This document shows positions 24,643 to 35,684 of a stretch of DNA of 64,000 nt, piece after piece. A program made the translations under genes and the position numbers. This stretch comes from Cryptomeria japonica (taxonomy: Eukaryota; Streptophyta; Pinopsida; Cupressales; Cupressaceae), in NCBI RefSeq assembly GCF_030272615.1, contig NC_081406.1:192205891-192269890 (forward strand), in the 5' to 3' direction. Within the stretch, counting starts at the first letter, position 1. Each line of letters starts with the position of its first letter. The notes beneath the pieces are model-generated. The model searched no databases, was not told where the DNA came from, and worked only from the letters and a program-made list of their open reading frames with translations.

Positions 24643-25928
24643 TGTGTAACCCTAAGGTCTAGATGCATGTTAGGGGAGTGGGCTTCCAAGTGAGTGACTT
24701 GAGTTGCAAGGAGTAGATAGACAAGTTACCCAGAGTCTAGATCATCGAAATATCTCATTGGGAGTTTTACCTTGTAATCAAGTGATAATCTAAATAATAA
24801 TTCTTGAGGGTTGGGTAGTTATAGCTCATTTTAATAAGATAAGAAAAGGTTAGGGTGGCCCCTCTACCTTGCCCAATGGTATGGGAAGGCCTTGTTAATC
24901 CACGCAAGCTAATCTCCCTTACTACTTCAAGGTTAAGATGGATCAACATGAGCATCTTGGATGCCAGGATAGGTGCCTGGGTTCCCATTTGTCGCATATG
25001 ATGACACTTCTTTTTCTACATGTAGGTCCTAGCACCTTGAGTCTTGATTTGATGTGTTGCTCTAGAGTTTTTATGTTGGAGGTATTATGATTCTTTGAGC
25101 CTTGTTTTGGCCACATGATGTGTGGAGATTTATTCTTTGGTTGTTAGGTGTCAGCCTAGATCTAGAGTATGAGTGGGATCTTATGTCATCTCCTAGAATG
25201 GGGGGTGGTTCCTTATCATTCCACATAGTCGATTGGTTTGATTCCTTCTTCCATTGGGATGTTCTTCATTGGACACTCTTGTGTGGATGTGAATCTTTTG
25301 CCTTCTTAGCTATGGATGGATACTTGTAGTAGATTGATGTAAATGGATATTGTATTCATGTGAAATGGTAAATGATATATTAAGTGAATATAATTATATA
25401 TCATGTGTATCTTGGATATTTATTTATTACTGGAAATAATGGTATTGGAATTATTGTTATGTATTTGGTATCATGTAAAGTATTGGAAATGTGATAGGTC
25501 ATATTGGAATTAGATTATGATGTTAGAAATGAATCTAATGTGATGATTAGTATGTGCATACTTAATGGATGTATTCATGCTAAAGGATAGCAGATGATCG
25601 TTGTATATGCATGGAAGGAAATAATAATGATAGAGTTGGTATGCAATGAGTTATAGAAGTGATCATGTTGTTATTTCTTATGTAGTAATTATAAGTAATG
25701 GCATTACGATACACTAGGGAATGTTATGGATGAATTGTGTTTAGCTCCTCTTGCGTGTCATGCTTGTAATTATGTGATAATGATGATGCGTATATATCAT
25801 GTTAATGGTTGTATGATGCATATGTGTATATAGTTGTTTATGTTTCATTAGTAGATGTTAAAAAAAAGTAAATCTCTATTTTGTTGCTAGCTGGTTAATT
25901 TCTCTAGGGTATTTTGGCGGGCATTACA

Positions 25929-26506
25929 ATGAATCTAAGAATACAATTGTAGAGACTCTAACTAAGAATGTTCAAAAATATCACTCTGAAGATCAATTGG
26001 AGACAAAGACAATAGAGTTCAAACCAAGAGGAGGTTACAAAAGGTAAATGAAAAGGTACACTTTGCTCTATTATAAAAAATTAAACTAAGTACTTTTGCA
26101 TAAGCCAACAAAGTTGAGGGTTATATAAAAGTAATGTAAGAAGAATTAAATAAGATTGAGAAGAATAAGACTTGGGAACTTGTTCCAAGACCTAAGGATA
26201 AGAATTTCATTGACACTAAGTGGGTTTTTAGAAACAAATTGAATGAAATACAAAAAAAGTATTAAAAAATATGGCCAAACTTGTATGCAAAGGCTATGCT
26301 CAAGAGGAAGAAGTTGATTTTAAAGATAAATTTGTTTTGATAGAAAGATTAGAAGCAATTGAGATGGTTAGCACTATCAAAATTCAAGAACTTCAAGATA
26401 TATCAAATGCATGTCAACTCAACTTTTTAAAATGGAGAATTAGAAGAAGAGGTATACATTGAGCAATTAGAAGGAAACAGTTGTATAAGAATTTGAACCT
26501 TGTATG
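25929..26506 (+). pseudogene. Copia-3 pre-RT linker and start of RT
   Basis: After the right 21-bp repeat the Copia frame resumes: linker, then KNKTWELVPRPKDKNF (about 26161), TKWVFRNKLNE, KLVCKGYAQEEEVDF (about 26275) and, in a shifted frame, a QMDVK-AFLNG-like block whose first catalytic D appears as H. It stops at about 26506 in the NLVC block, where unrelated sequence starts. Confidence 0.8.
25930..25950 (+). repeat. 21-bp direct repeat, right copy
   Basis: Identical to 9166-9186. Confidence 0.9.
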
Positions 26507-26574
26507 TGTTGGCAATTTTTGTGCCAACCTTAGCAGGGATTAGTTCTGGGAATTTAGGTCACATGGGATAGGAA

Positions 26575-26787
26575 AAGTCAAAGGTAGGTGGGATTTTCCC
26601 TTATCCTGTGGAGTAAAACATATGCAACAAGGACCGCACAGGATAAGGAATAACAAGAGGCTTTTTGCTTATCCCATGGGGTTAGAAAGAACAAAACGAT
26701 GACCCGCGTGATAAGAAGTGATTGAAGTAAAAGGGACAAATACTTATCCCACATGGAGAAAAAGCGAGGCGGGGCCCAGGGATAACT
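26575..26787. repeat. ~70-bp array with alternating GATAAG/CTTATC sites, left (3 units)
   Basis: Sites: 26575 forward, 26600 reverse, 26641 forward, 26668 reverse, 26709 forward, 26743 reverse, 26780 forward. Spacer wording (CTTATCCC..GGGGTTAGAA) matches the right array in direct orientation. Confidence 0.8.
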
Positions 26788-26861
26788 TTAATAAACCACC
26801 CCCCGGGCAACTGTGTAAAATCCTGGCAAATCAGACATTATTTTCGGGGGGAAATTTTCAT

Positions 26862-27235
26862 ATTGATGGCGAAATTTTTTTTTATAATGAGGAAAAAATA
26901 GTTTTGTATTGGCGATTTTTTTTCAAGGGTACGAAAATGCCATTAATTTCTGGCAAATAATACCTTGTTCTATGGGGAAAATATTTATTGTGGGAGGCGA
27001 ATAATGTTTGTTAAAAGGAACAAATATATAATTGTATGAGCGAAAATTTTTACTCCAAAGGAAAAATTATTTAAATGTATTGGCGATTTTTATCCACTGC
27101 TTGAAAATTATTTAAATGTATTGGTGATTTTTTTCCACTGCTTGAAAATTATTTAATTTGTTTTGGCGAATATTTTGTTATTTATGGTACAATATATAAT
27201 TCATTGGCGATTTCATGAATTCATTGCCAATTGCC
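26862..27235. repeat. ~42-bp array with GGCGA core, left
   Basis: GGCGA or a one-base variant recurs at about 26868, 26911, 26952, 26996, 27038, 27083, 27122, 27164 and 27205, mostly 39-45 bases apart. Three adjacent units share AAAATTATTTAAATGTATTGG. Confidence 0.75.
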
Positions 27236-27850
27236 ATTAATAGACAAGGCACATCACATCACATCAGTACATCACATCACATAATACATTGAGTCTGGAC
27301 TTTGCACAATGTCTCAATAAGCATGGCCTCTTCGACACGTAAAGGGTGACACATACCTAAAATCTATCAATGATTTTAAACCGTTCGATGATTGTAGATC
27401 AATAGCTGAAGTTTTATTTCGGCCCAATTTTCTGAAGAGAACATAGCTCACCAGAAAGTGCCTGGAATGGAATTGGATTCAATAGACATGTATCAAATGT
27501 CACGAATCACAATCGATAATTTTGTTTATTTAATATATATCTATTCACTTACGACAATCCACTATGTCCCTACGACTTCCAATGTGATACTTGCCAATTT
27601 GGTACTGGTTCATAGCTATTTCCATTTTCTCACAATAGTGCATTTATGGGAAAGATTTGCAGAGATATGAAAGATTTAAATTTTTTTATAGCAATTAATA
27701 CTGTTAAAGAAGTAATTATTACAATCAAGAGCTTCAACAATTTATATACGATCTCTACTTCTTTCATCTTCAATTAGCCTTTGCTCACGGTATTTTAGGT
27801 TTGTAAGCTCACTGCTCAGGTTGTTTAATTTGTTAATCTATTTTCTCAAG
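27236..27850. other. Non-coding stretch inside X
   Basis: AT-rich with a short CATCACATCACATCAGTA repeat (27250-27285) and, at about 27375-27450, a weak match to the 262-bp repeat further on (CCGTTCGATG...ATTTCGGCCC). No gene seen. Confidence 0.5.
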
Positions 27851-28427
27851 ATGGACACTCCCATCCACTTGAGAAGCATTTTTGCAAAGGACCAGAGGGC
27901 CTTTCTAGGCTCTGTTAGAGACCTAGCCCTCCAATCAGTCTGCAAGGAGGTTGGGTCATTCAACAATGAGGCTATGTGGATGGTGCTGGCCAGCGAATTT
28001 CCATGGAATGAAAATAGGTACCGTGTTAACACGGACCTTACATCCCGCTTCTTAGCATCTCTTTTGGACCTGGGAGGATACAAGGTGGATATGCTGATGC
28101 TATTGAGGAAGGTTTTTAAGGAAGACTTCCTCGGAGATGACATTACTCTTTTTCGTTCTTGCAAAAGTAGGGGTGGGGATCCCTTGGGCAAGTGATTTAT
28201 CCAAGATTCTCCTCCCTGACCAAACACTACCAATGACCAGGCAACCGTTTCTCCTAAACTTGAATGCGGAGTAGCTGGCGCGTCACAGGAAATGGGCACG
28301 GATTGGTAGGGACTTCCTCCAGAAATGGTTCCTCTTGGACGACTTTCCAAACTACATGTGGATTGAAGAATTCTCTCAACTTATGCTGTCTGAAGAATTC
28401 TACATGGAAGGAGGGCCAGATACTTAG
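27851..28427 (+). pseudogene. Gene fragment of unknown family in X (plus strand)
   Basis: ATG at 27851 opens a balanced, folded-looking protein (MDTPIHLRSIFAKDQRAF; SRFLASLLDLGGYKVDMLML) of 115 codons. It then continues in another frame (LSKILLPDQTLPMTRQPF; WFLLDDFPNYMWIEEF) to a TAG at 28425, with one more TAG on the way. So about 190 codons with one frameshift. I do not recognise it. It faces the minus-strand fragment at 29039-29862 tail to tail. Confidence 0.45.
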
Positions 28428-29038
28428 GGCAAAATTGTAAACAATTCCACTACCTTTAGTTTTTTTTTCCTATGTCCTTGAACCCTAACAGGCCGAGTGC
28501 CAGTGGATCACTCATTTTGGCTTTTAAGTTTTTGGGGGACTCAAGTCTCTAACGAAAAAATTATAAGTTTCAAAAGCATAAATATTAATGATAATTTTTC
28601 ACATTCCAATTTGTTTCACTTTGCCTCTTACAGTCTTATGGATATAAAAATACTTTCTATAATTCTATTTCATTTTTATTAATTAATTTCTTTGAAATGC
28701 TTTTTGTATAAAAATGCTTTCTATAATTCTATTTCATTTTTATTAATTAATTTCTTTCAAATGCTTTTTGTATATGAGCTATGTTATTTCAATTATTTGT
28801 TAAACAATGGAAATAAATTTAATATCGTGATCTTTTTATGTAATGCTATAAAAAATTAAAATTCAATTCGTTCCATTAATTATTTGTACATTGATTATGG
28901 TTGATTATAATTTTATAAATATATACTATTATCGGTCAAGATTTTTTCATTCAATTAATTGAAAAGTTTCAAGATACAAAATTTGTCCACAACTTATAGC
29001 AAGCAAACAAAAAAACTAGTTCATTGCCGATAGGCTGC
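28428..29038. other. AT-rich spacer in X
   Basis: No gene. A ~65-base segment (TTTCTATAATTCTATTTCATT and following) occurs twice in tandem near 28650-28770. Confidence 0.6.
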
Positions 29039-29862
29039 TCACTCAGTCTCACTATCCCCCTGGGTTGCCTCCTCCCAGTCCCTTCCCTCCTCGGAGGTCG
29101 ATGCTTTGGCTTTCCCTTTTGCCACTTCAACTTTCATTTTTGGAATGCAGTTTAGGAACCCGAAGTCAGGGTCACCCTCCAAGCTTCCCAGTAGCTGTAT
29201 GGCCCTTCCTTCTTCAACCCTATCTCTCAATGCCCTACCAACCTCCATCCTTGCCACCACATGCAAAGTATTCAGGACTTCATCCACCCTCGTTAATTTA
29301 ACAAAGAGTTTCATCGCTTCCCACCCCACCGGGGCTCGTTCACGACACTGGTATTTGATTTCATCCTTTGGGCCATGAATAAGAGGAAGCAATTCCTCCT
29401 GGTCGTCCCCTTCCATAATTTGAATGCCAACTCCCGACACCACCCACTCCAAGATTGAATCTAGGTTAATCAAAAACTCCCCATCAACAATTTGACCAAT
29501 GTGAGTTTTACCTTTTCCACCTCTGGTTCAAATTCATGGGCCCACGCCATAATCAGAGAGTAAACCTCCATGTTAGTTCGATACCACTGACTGATATGTG
29601 CCACCTCCTCTGCAAGCATTAGTCGAGCTGCCGCCCACAACTTCTCCTCCTTAAACCTGAATAGTCCTTGCATTCGTTTATCAGATACTTTGCCCAAAAA
29701 GGGCACCAACTTCTTGTCTGTTCGAAGTGTGAAATTGGCCTCCATTGTCACCTGCAGTTTCAAAATCACTTCCTGCAAAAAATGTCTTACAAAAGGTACG
29801 ATTCTATGAACTACAGATTTGTTCTGCAGCTGCTTCAAAGAAAAAAGTGGTACACAGATCAA
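29039..29862 (-). pseudogene. Gene fragment of unknown family in X (minus strand)
   Basis: Two overlapping minus-strand frames joined by one frameshift at about 29470: 29862-29470 (MICVPLFSLKQLQNK; FRFKEEKLWAAARLMLAEE) then 29473-29039 (DSILEWVVSGVGIQI; GWEAMKLFVKLTRVDEVL), ending in an acidic tail and a TGA. About 270 codons in all, mostly helical. The family is not recognised. The length and even composition suggest a decayed gene rather than a chance frame. Confidence 0.5.
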
Positions 29863-30466
29863 AAGGTAAAAAAATCTACCTCCTTCTTAACTCTTATAGG
29901 CCAGGTAATGAATGTGCACGATAAGACATTAATGCCATGAGATCAAGAAAAAGATTTACTACCATCCTCCCCTTCCTCCTTTCGTGCGGCATGCCACAGA
30001 CAACTCCTTGTGCAACAATTAATCGCCACCTTGGCATTTGTACTTTCCAAATTTGCTCGCCTTAACAGGTTGAGGACTGCAGTTGCACATTTTTTTAAAT
30101 TAATAGACTAAATTTATGTTGAAATTTTATATATATTTTGAAACTATTTTTGAAAATTATATATCGTAAACATATTTTCAAAGAATTTTGTTAAACTTTA
30201 AATTAATATTTTAGATTTAATATTGAATGTTTTCTTTTCAATATTAAACTTTTACCTTTCAAATTGCATATCAAAATTTATATTTTTATTCAGTTATTTG
30301 TTTTATTCTAGAAACTAAGTTTCATGTTTTATACTGTTTTTGAATTTAAATTTTTTATAAATAATATTAACATTATATTTAATAGTTATCTCAAACTATT
30401 GCACATCTTTAATTACAAATAATATTAACATTATATTTAATAGTTATCTCAAACTATTGCCCGGAA
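29863..30466. other. Non-coding AT-rich stretch with a 43-bp duplication
   Basis: The block AATAATATTAACATTATATT... occurs at about 30361-30403 and again at 30419-30461. Nothing else was recognised. Confidence 0.7.
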
Positions 30467-31690
30467 TTGAACATTTTAAATTTAATTAAATAGAATTAAG
30501 TGAAAGTCTATAGTCTATAGACTATAAATCTCTTTTTCGTGCGGAATTTTAAAATGATTAGGTAGACTTTAAAAATAGACCCGAAAAGTAACACGAGCAT
30601 GGTGACGTGCCAGAAAAAATGGCAGAAGTCATGGGACCCACTTCATCTTAAAATAGGTACCATCGACCGTTGGATGAACAAACATCAATGGCTAGGGTGG
30701 ATTTCGGCTTGAATGTGGGACGTGAACACCTTTCTGAGAACTTCGCTCAGAATTGGACATTTTAAATTTAATTAAATATAATTAAGTCTAAAAATCTCTT
30801 TTTTGGGTAGAATTTTAAAATGATTAAATAGACTAAAAATCAAACCAGAAAAGTGACATGAGTATGGTGACGTGCTAGAAAAATGACAGAAGTCATGGGA
30901 CCCACTACATCTTAAAACAGGTACCATCAACCGTTGGATGAACAAAGATCAACGACTAGGGTGGATTTCGGCCCGAATGTGGGAAGTGAACACCTTTCTG
31001 AGAACTTCGCCCAGAATTGGACATTTTAAATGTAATTAAATATAATTAAGTCTATAAAGCTTTTTTTCGGGCGGAGGACCGAAGGTTTAAAATGATTAAA
31101 TAGACTAAAAATCAAACCCAAAAAGTGACATGATTATGGTGACGTGCTAGAAAAATGGTAGAAGTCGTGGGACCCACTACATCTTAAAATAGGTACCATC
31201 GACCGTCAGATGAACAAAGATCAACGAATTAGGGTGGATTTCGGGGCGAATGTGGGAAGTGAACAAATTTATGAGAACTTTGCCAGGAAAAGTGACACAA
31301 GTATGGTGACGTGCCTGAAAATTGGCAGAAGTCATGGGACCCATGACAACTGACAATAGGTACCATCGTCCGTTGGATGAGCAAAGATCAATGACTTAGG
31401 GTGGAATTCGGCCCGAATGTGGGAAGTGAACACATTTGGTAGAACTTCGCCCAGAATTGAAACATTTTAAATTTAATTAAATATAAGTAAGTCTATAAAG
31501 CACTTTTTCAGATGGAAATTTAAAATTATTAAATAGACTTAAAAAACAGACCCGTAAAGTCACAATAGGTACCTTGGTCCCTCGTCTGTTGGATGAGAAA
31601 AGATCAACGACTTAGGGTGGATTTCAGCCCAAATGTGGGAAGTGAACACATTTGGGAGAACTTCGCCCGGAATTGAATGCATTACATTTA
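30467..31690. repeat. Tandem repeat, ~262-bp unit, five copies (two shortened)
   Basis: The anchor ACCGTTGGATGA (variants) occurs at about 30667, 30930, 31202, 31369 and 31585. Each unit also has GGTGACGTGC, TCATGGGACCCA, GGTGGATTTCGGC and GGGAAGTGAACAC. The array ends about 160 bases before the start of the 1276-codon frame, so it may form its promoter region. Confidence 0.9.
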
Positions 31691-31853
31691 ATGTCCTTAG
31701 AATTTATACTGAAGTAGTGAATGTTTTGTCCTTCGGCATCGAATAATTATTAATAATAATTAATAAAATTACAACATGATTCTTAATGTCCTCAGAATTT
31801 ATACTGAAGTAATGAATATTTTGTCCTTCAACATCAAATAGTGGGATGTTGGA

Positions 31854-34800
31854 TTGGGAAGCATGGTGTTACCTGAAGTATTGCCTTGCCCTGATTTTGT
31901 CATGGTCTGCACTGAAAATTGTGATGAAGATAAAAAAGCAATTGTCAATAAAAATACAAAAGAGGAAATTCTATCCATAAACGAGGGAGAATTTGCTTGT
32001 TTGTTGAACCTAGGATTTGAAGCCCAAAATTCAAACGTCCAAATTGACCTTGAAAAGCTGGCAGGGAATTATGAGAGTCTCGATCCAAGTCACAAAGATT
32101 CATTTATCAAAGCTCTAATAAAGATTGGTATTGGTATTGTGTTGGATCAGAATCATAAGCCTCCTTATGGTTCTAAAATTTTTGTTCCATGGGTTGGGGA
32201 TACTATTTTCTTGCTGTCATTTTGCCTGGGATTGGAAAATGATAGGGAAGTGGGTGCAAGCCTTCTTGAAATGATTTATAATATCCACTATGCAGGTCAA
32301 CCAGTAAGATATAATTTTATTGAGCACATTGTAAAATCCATGCAAAACCAATTACTAATGATAAAAAAAGGTTCATGTAAGACATTTAGGTTCTCATCCT
32401 ACTTGTGCTATCTCCTTCTATCCAAGTATCTTGCAATATTTGAGACCAACAAGCTTCAAATTGTGAGATATAAGATTGATGAGAAGACTGGGAAGAGAAC
32501 AAAGTGTCCAATATATGATTGGACCCCAAAGATAAGGATGCATGATAACAAAAATAACTACAACCATTTTGTAGACTTCTTTTTGGCACCAATGTATAAT
32601 GAAATTAGAAGCACTCCAATGCCTAGGTTGCCTATGTTTTGTAGAGATTGCATTCAACTCAGAAGTCAAATAGAATTGGCTGACTGGTTCTTCATAGAAG
32701 AATTCACTATGTTAAGGTTTTACAAATCGGCAGTAAAACCATATAGACTTCCAATACATGTGACAAAGAGGGTATTTGCATTAGAGTATGTACGACAATT
32801 GGAGAGCACAAATAGACACTTCCATGGTCAACAAAAGAAGAGCATATTTCCTTCCTTGCCTTTCTCATGTGGAGGGTTCACATTTGAGAGAAAAGCATTC
32901 ATTGTGGCACATGATTTCTTGACAGTTTTTAACTTTGGTGATGAGGGTCTCTGGTAGTATGATCCAATCGGTGTAGTTCAAGCAAGGCTTAAGAAAAATG
33001 GGAACTCTTCAACGTTATGTCAACATGAAAGCAAACCATTGCTAGAAAAGCTTAGAAACAAGGACTCTTGGGATGAGGTTAAAAAAGAGATGGAGAAAAT
33101 TGCAGTTGACAATAAAATTTCAACAGAAGAAATTTCATCACAAATTATGGCATTGCAAATGCACGCATAGAGGACAATAGAGGAGGGCCAGGGCATCCAA
33201 AATAGGAGGTCCTACAATTTCTACCTAAAATCTGCTAATCCATCTAAAAAATCTATTCCCAAATCAATTCTGCATGAATGTAAAGAGAATTATTTCACTC
33301 AAACCAAAATAAATGATTTTTGGACTATGAGGAGGAATCTCGGTGAACCAAAGACAAGTGCAGAATTTGAGAGCATCGATGAGGATGCATAGTTTAGCAA
33401 ATTGTGGGATATAGAGCATGGTGGGACTGAAGGTGATGATGATGAGCATGAGGTTGCCGTTGAGCTCCCTCCAACAACTACTACAGTCTCAAAAATATCA
33501 GGTGGAGTCAGTGAGTCCATGAAAGAAAAATATAGCAAAGGGACAAACCTTGTGGAAAAAATGGGTTTTGAAGGTGGTGGTCTAGGTGCCAGAGGAGATG
33601 ACATTTGGTATCCACTTCAGGTACAACTTCCATCACAGTCAAAATCAAAAGGTCCTTATAAACCAGTCATTGGACTTGATTCTTCAAATTCATCACGGAT
33701 AGGTACTACTCATTACCCTCAGGGTCCACCTTCATTTGTTTCAGGTTCAAATCCACAACCACCACCACATCATGGTATTCCCATTGGTGGTGAATCAAGT
33801 GCCACTGCCACTGGCGGGGAATTTGGGGATAGTATTCCTATTATTGTTTAGTCAAGTGCTGTTGTGATTGGTGGGATTGGCATGGGGTCTACTACTGATA
33901 CTAGTTGTCTTGGTGTTGGACAAGGGCAACAACAAAATATCTCTCGCAAGAGGCCACTAGAGGTAGATACTCAATCTCATACTATTGAGAATCCTATATC
34001 AAGTGCCACTGATACTACAAATCAATCATTTGCAGCTTCAGATTACACACCTCAAAAGACTATGAGAACTACACATGAAAATGTCAGTGGGAGTGGGACA
34101 ACATCAGAAACTATTGTTGGTAATCCTGGTCAAGCATTAGTTAAAGCCACAGGAATAAGTGGAACTGGAGCCTATGGTATTCCTATGTCACCTTTCAAAC
34201 ATTCAATTGCTTCAGCAAGCCCAGATTTTCAATTTCGTGATTACTATGAAAAATATGAACACACAAACAAAGCAAATAAAGAAAAAAAGAAAGCATTTCA
34301 TAGGAATTCCATGTCTGAAGTTGTAAATGAACAACCTGCAAGGAACAGGGTATTTCCAACATATGACCCATAGAAAGATATGATGGAATTCATGGTTGTT
34401 ATGCCCCCAGACACATCTAAAGATAAAAATCCACCACACAGTTAGATAGATCCCTCTCAATTTCAAGTTAGCATCCTCCAAATGGATTTTTCCAAAGTAC
34501 ATAATGTGGACAAAATTAGTGTGTCAAAAAGGACTAACGAAGTGGTCTACACTTCACTGCTAAAGGTGGAGAGAGAAAAAAATAAACTAGAGAAACAAAT
34601 AGAAAAGTTACAGGCAGACCTGGAAAATGAAAAATCAAGGAGGAAAGTAGTAGATAGCAAGTGCAATGATTTACAGAAAAGGATAAAAAATTCAGGCTCT
34701 ATAGTAGAAATTGCAGAGCAAGAGAAGAAGGATGCAGAATTGAAGGACCCGACTGAAAAACTGGCTAAAAGCAGTAAAAAAATTGTTGAGGAAAAAGCCA

Positions 34801-35684
34801 GTTTTCAAAAATTATACAAAAGTTATGAGTCTACTGCCACAAAAATGAGAAAGTTACAGGACCTATTGGATCATGGGAAGGAAAAAGAAAAACATTTGCA
34901 AGAGGAAGTAGAGGAAGAAATAAAAAAATGTGCAGAAATGAAAGAAGACCTGCACAATGCAAATGATAAAATAAAAACTTTGGAGGATAGATTGAAAGAT
35001 AATATGAAAAATACAACGAAGTATATACATGAAAACATTTGGTGGCAAATAATGCAGAGTAGTGAGAAATTGTATGAATGGTTTGAATTGATTGAAAGTA
35101 TGAGACAAATTTTTATAAAAATCAAAGGGCACTATGAGAAGAGCACACATGTTTATTCAAAAGAGGAAATGGCAAAAAAGATTCTAAAAGTAGTCTACAG
35201 TTCCAGTGACAGCTACTTGGCATCCAAGGGAATTAAGAGTCGCATTGATGCCACTGTTAAGACATCATCTATCATTCAAAAATGCCAGAAGCTAGGGGAA
35301 ACATCAAAAGTTATGGACAGTTGTGGAAAAAAGATAGTGAAGTTGCAAGAAATGAAAAATAATTTGATTAAACTTGGTTTGCCTAAGCCTGTTGACACAT
35401 CAAATAAATTCATTGGAGAAGAAGCTTACAAAAAAATCATGGAGATAAAAATGAAGTCTGATTTAGACTTGCTTCCAAAGGACACAACTCCCAAAAGCTT
35501 TCTGGAATTCATCCAACCATTTACAACTCTAAATACGGTATTGGATGAAACAGTGATGTCAAGTAAATCTTATAAATATGGAATGTTGACAAAGTTGGAG
35601 TTGACTTTCCATACTCTACAGAATATTGACCTTCCATCAGACGAAGAGTGGAGCACCCTACAAAAACTAGCACAAAATTCTTAA
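31854..35684 (+). pseudogene. 1276-codon ORF of unknown family, six in-frame TAG codons
   Basis: A single frame from the ATG at 31854 to the TAA at 35682, with no frameshift. Its only internal stops are TAG at 32955, 33168, 33390, 33849, 34371 and 34443, each readable as a former CAG. Residues 1-450 look globular (KDSFIKALIKIGIGIVLDQ; FVDFFLAPMYNEIRS; a CRDC motif). About 500-870 is low-complexity Gly/Ser/Pro/Thr (IPIGGESSATATGGEFG). About 875-1276 is a strong coiled coil (REKNKLEKQIEKLQADLEN) followed by a helical end. The family was not recognised. The layout (globular N-terminus, flexible middle, coiled-coil C-terminus) resembles the unknown ORF of element A. It ends tail to tail with the hAT gene. 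Confidence 0.75.

Larger units (their letters stand above)
9184..25928 (+). mobile_element. Long Del/Tekay-like Gypsy LTR (probably solo), split by Copia-2
   Basis: The left end TGTTAGTGCCCC and right end GGCGGGCATTACA form the TGT...ACA inverted ends typical of Del/Tekay chromovirus LTRs (TGTAAYRCCC...GGGYRTTACA). Removing Copia-2 leaves about 3.6 kb with no gag or pol, which fits a solo LTR of that long-LTR lineage. It contains a 21-bp tandem repeat (11078-11204). No coding regions are credible in 9190-11510 or 24643-25928. The orientation given assumes TG is the 5' end. Confidence 0.55.

Noticed and set aside
34831-35150. Minus-strand Phe-rich ORFs resembling membrane proteins
   Set aside because: Complement of the coiled-coil segment of the plus-strand unknown ORF.
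31854-35684. Genuine stop-codon reassignment (TAG as Gln)
   Set aside because: Nuclear plant genes use the standard code, and other elements in the window also show TGA and TAA damage; deamination explains TAG better.
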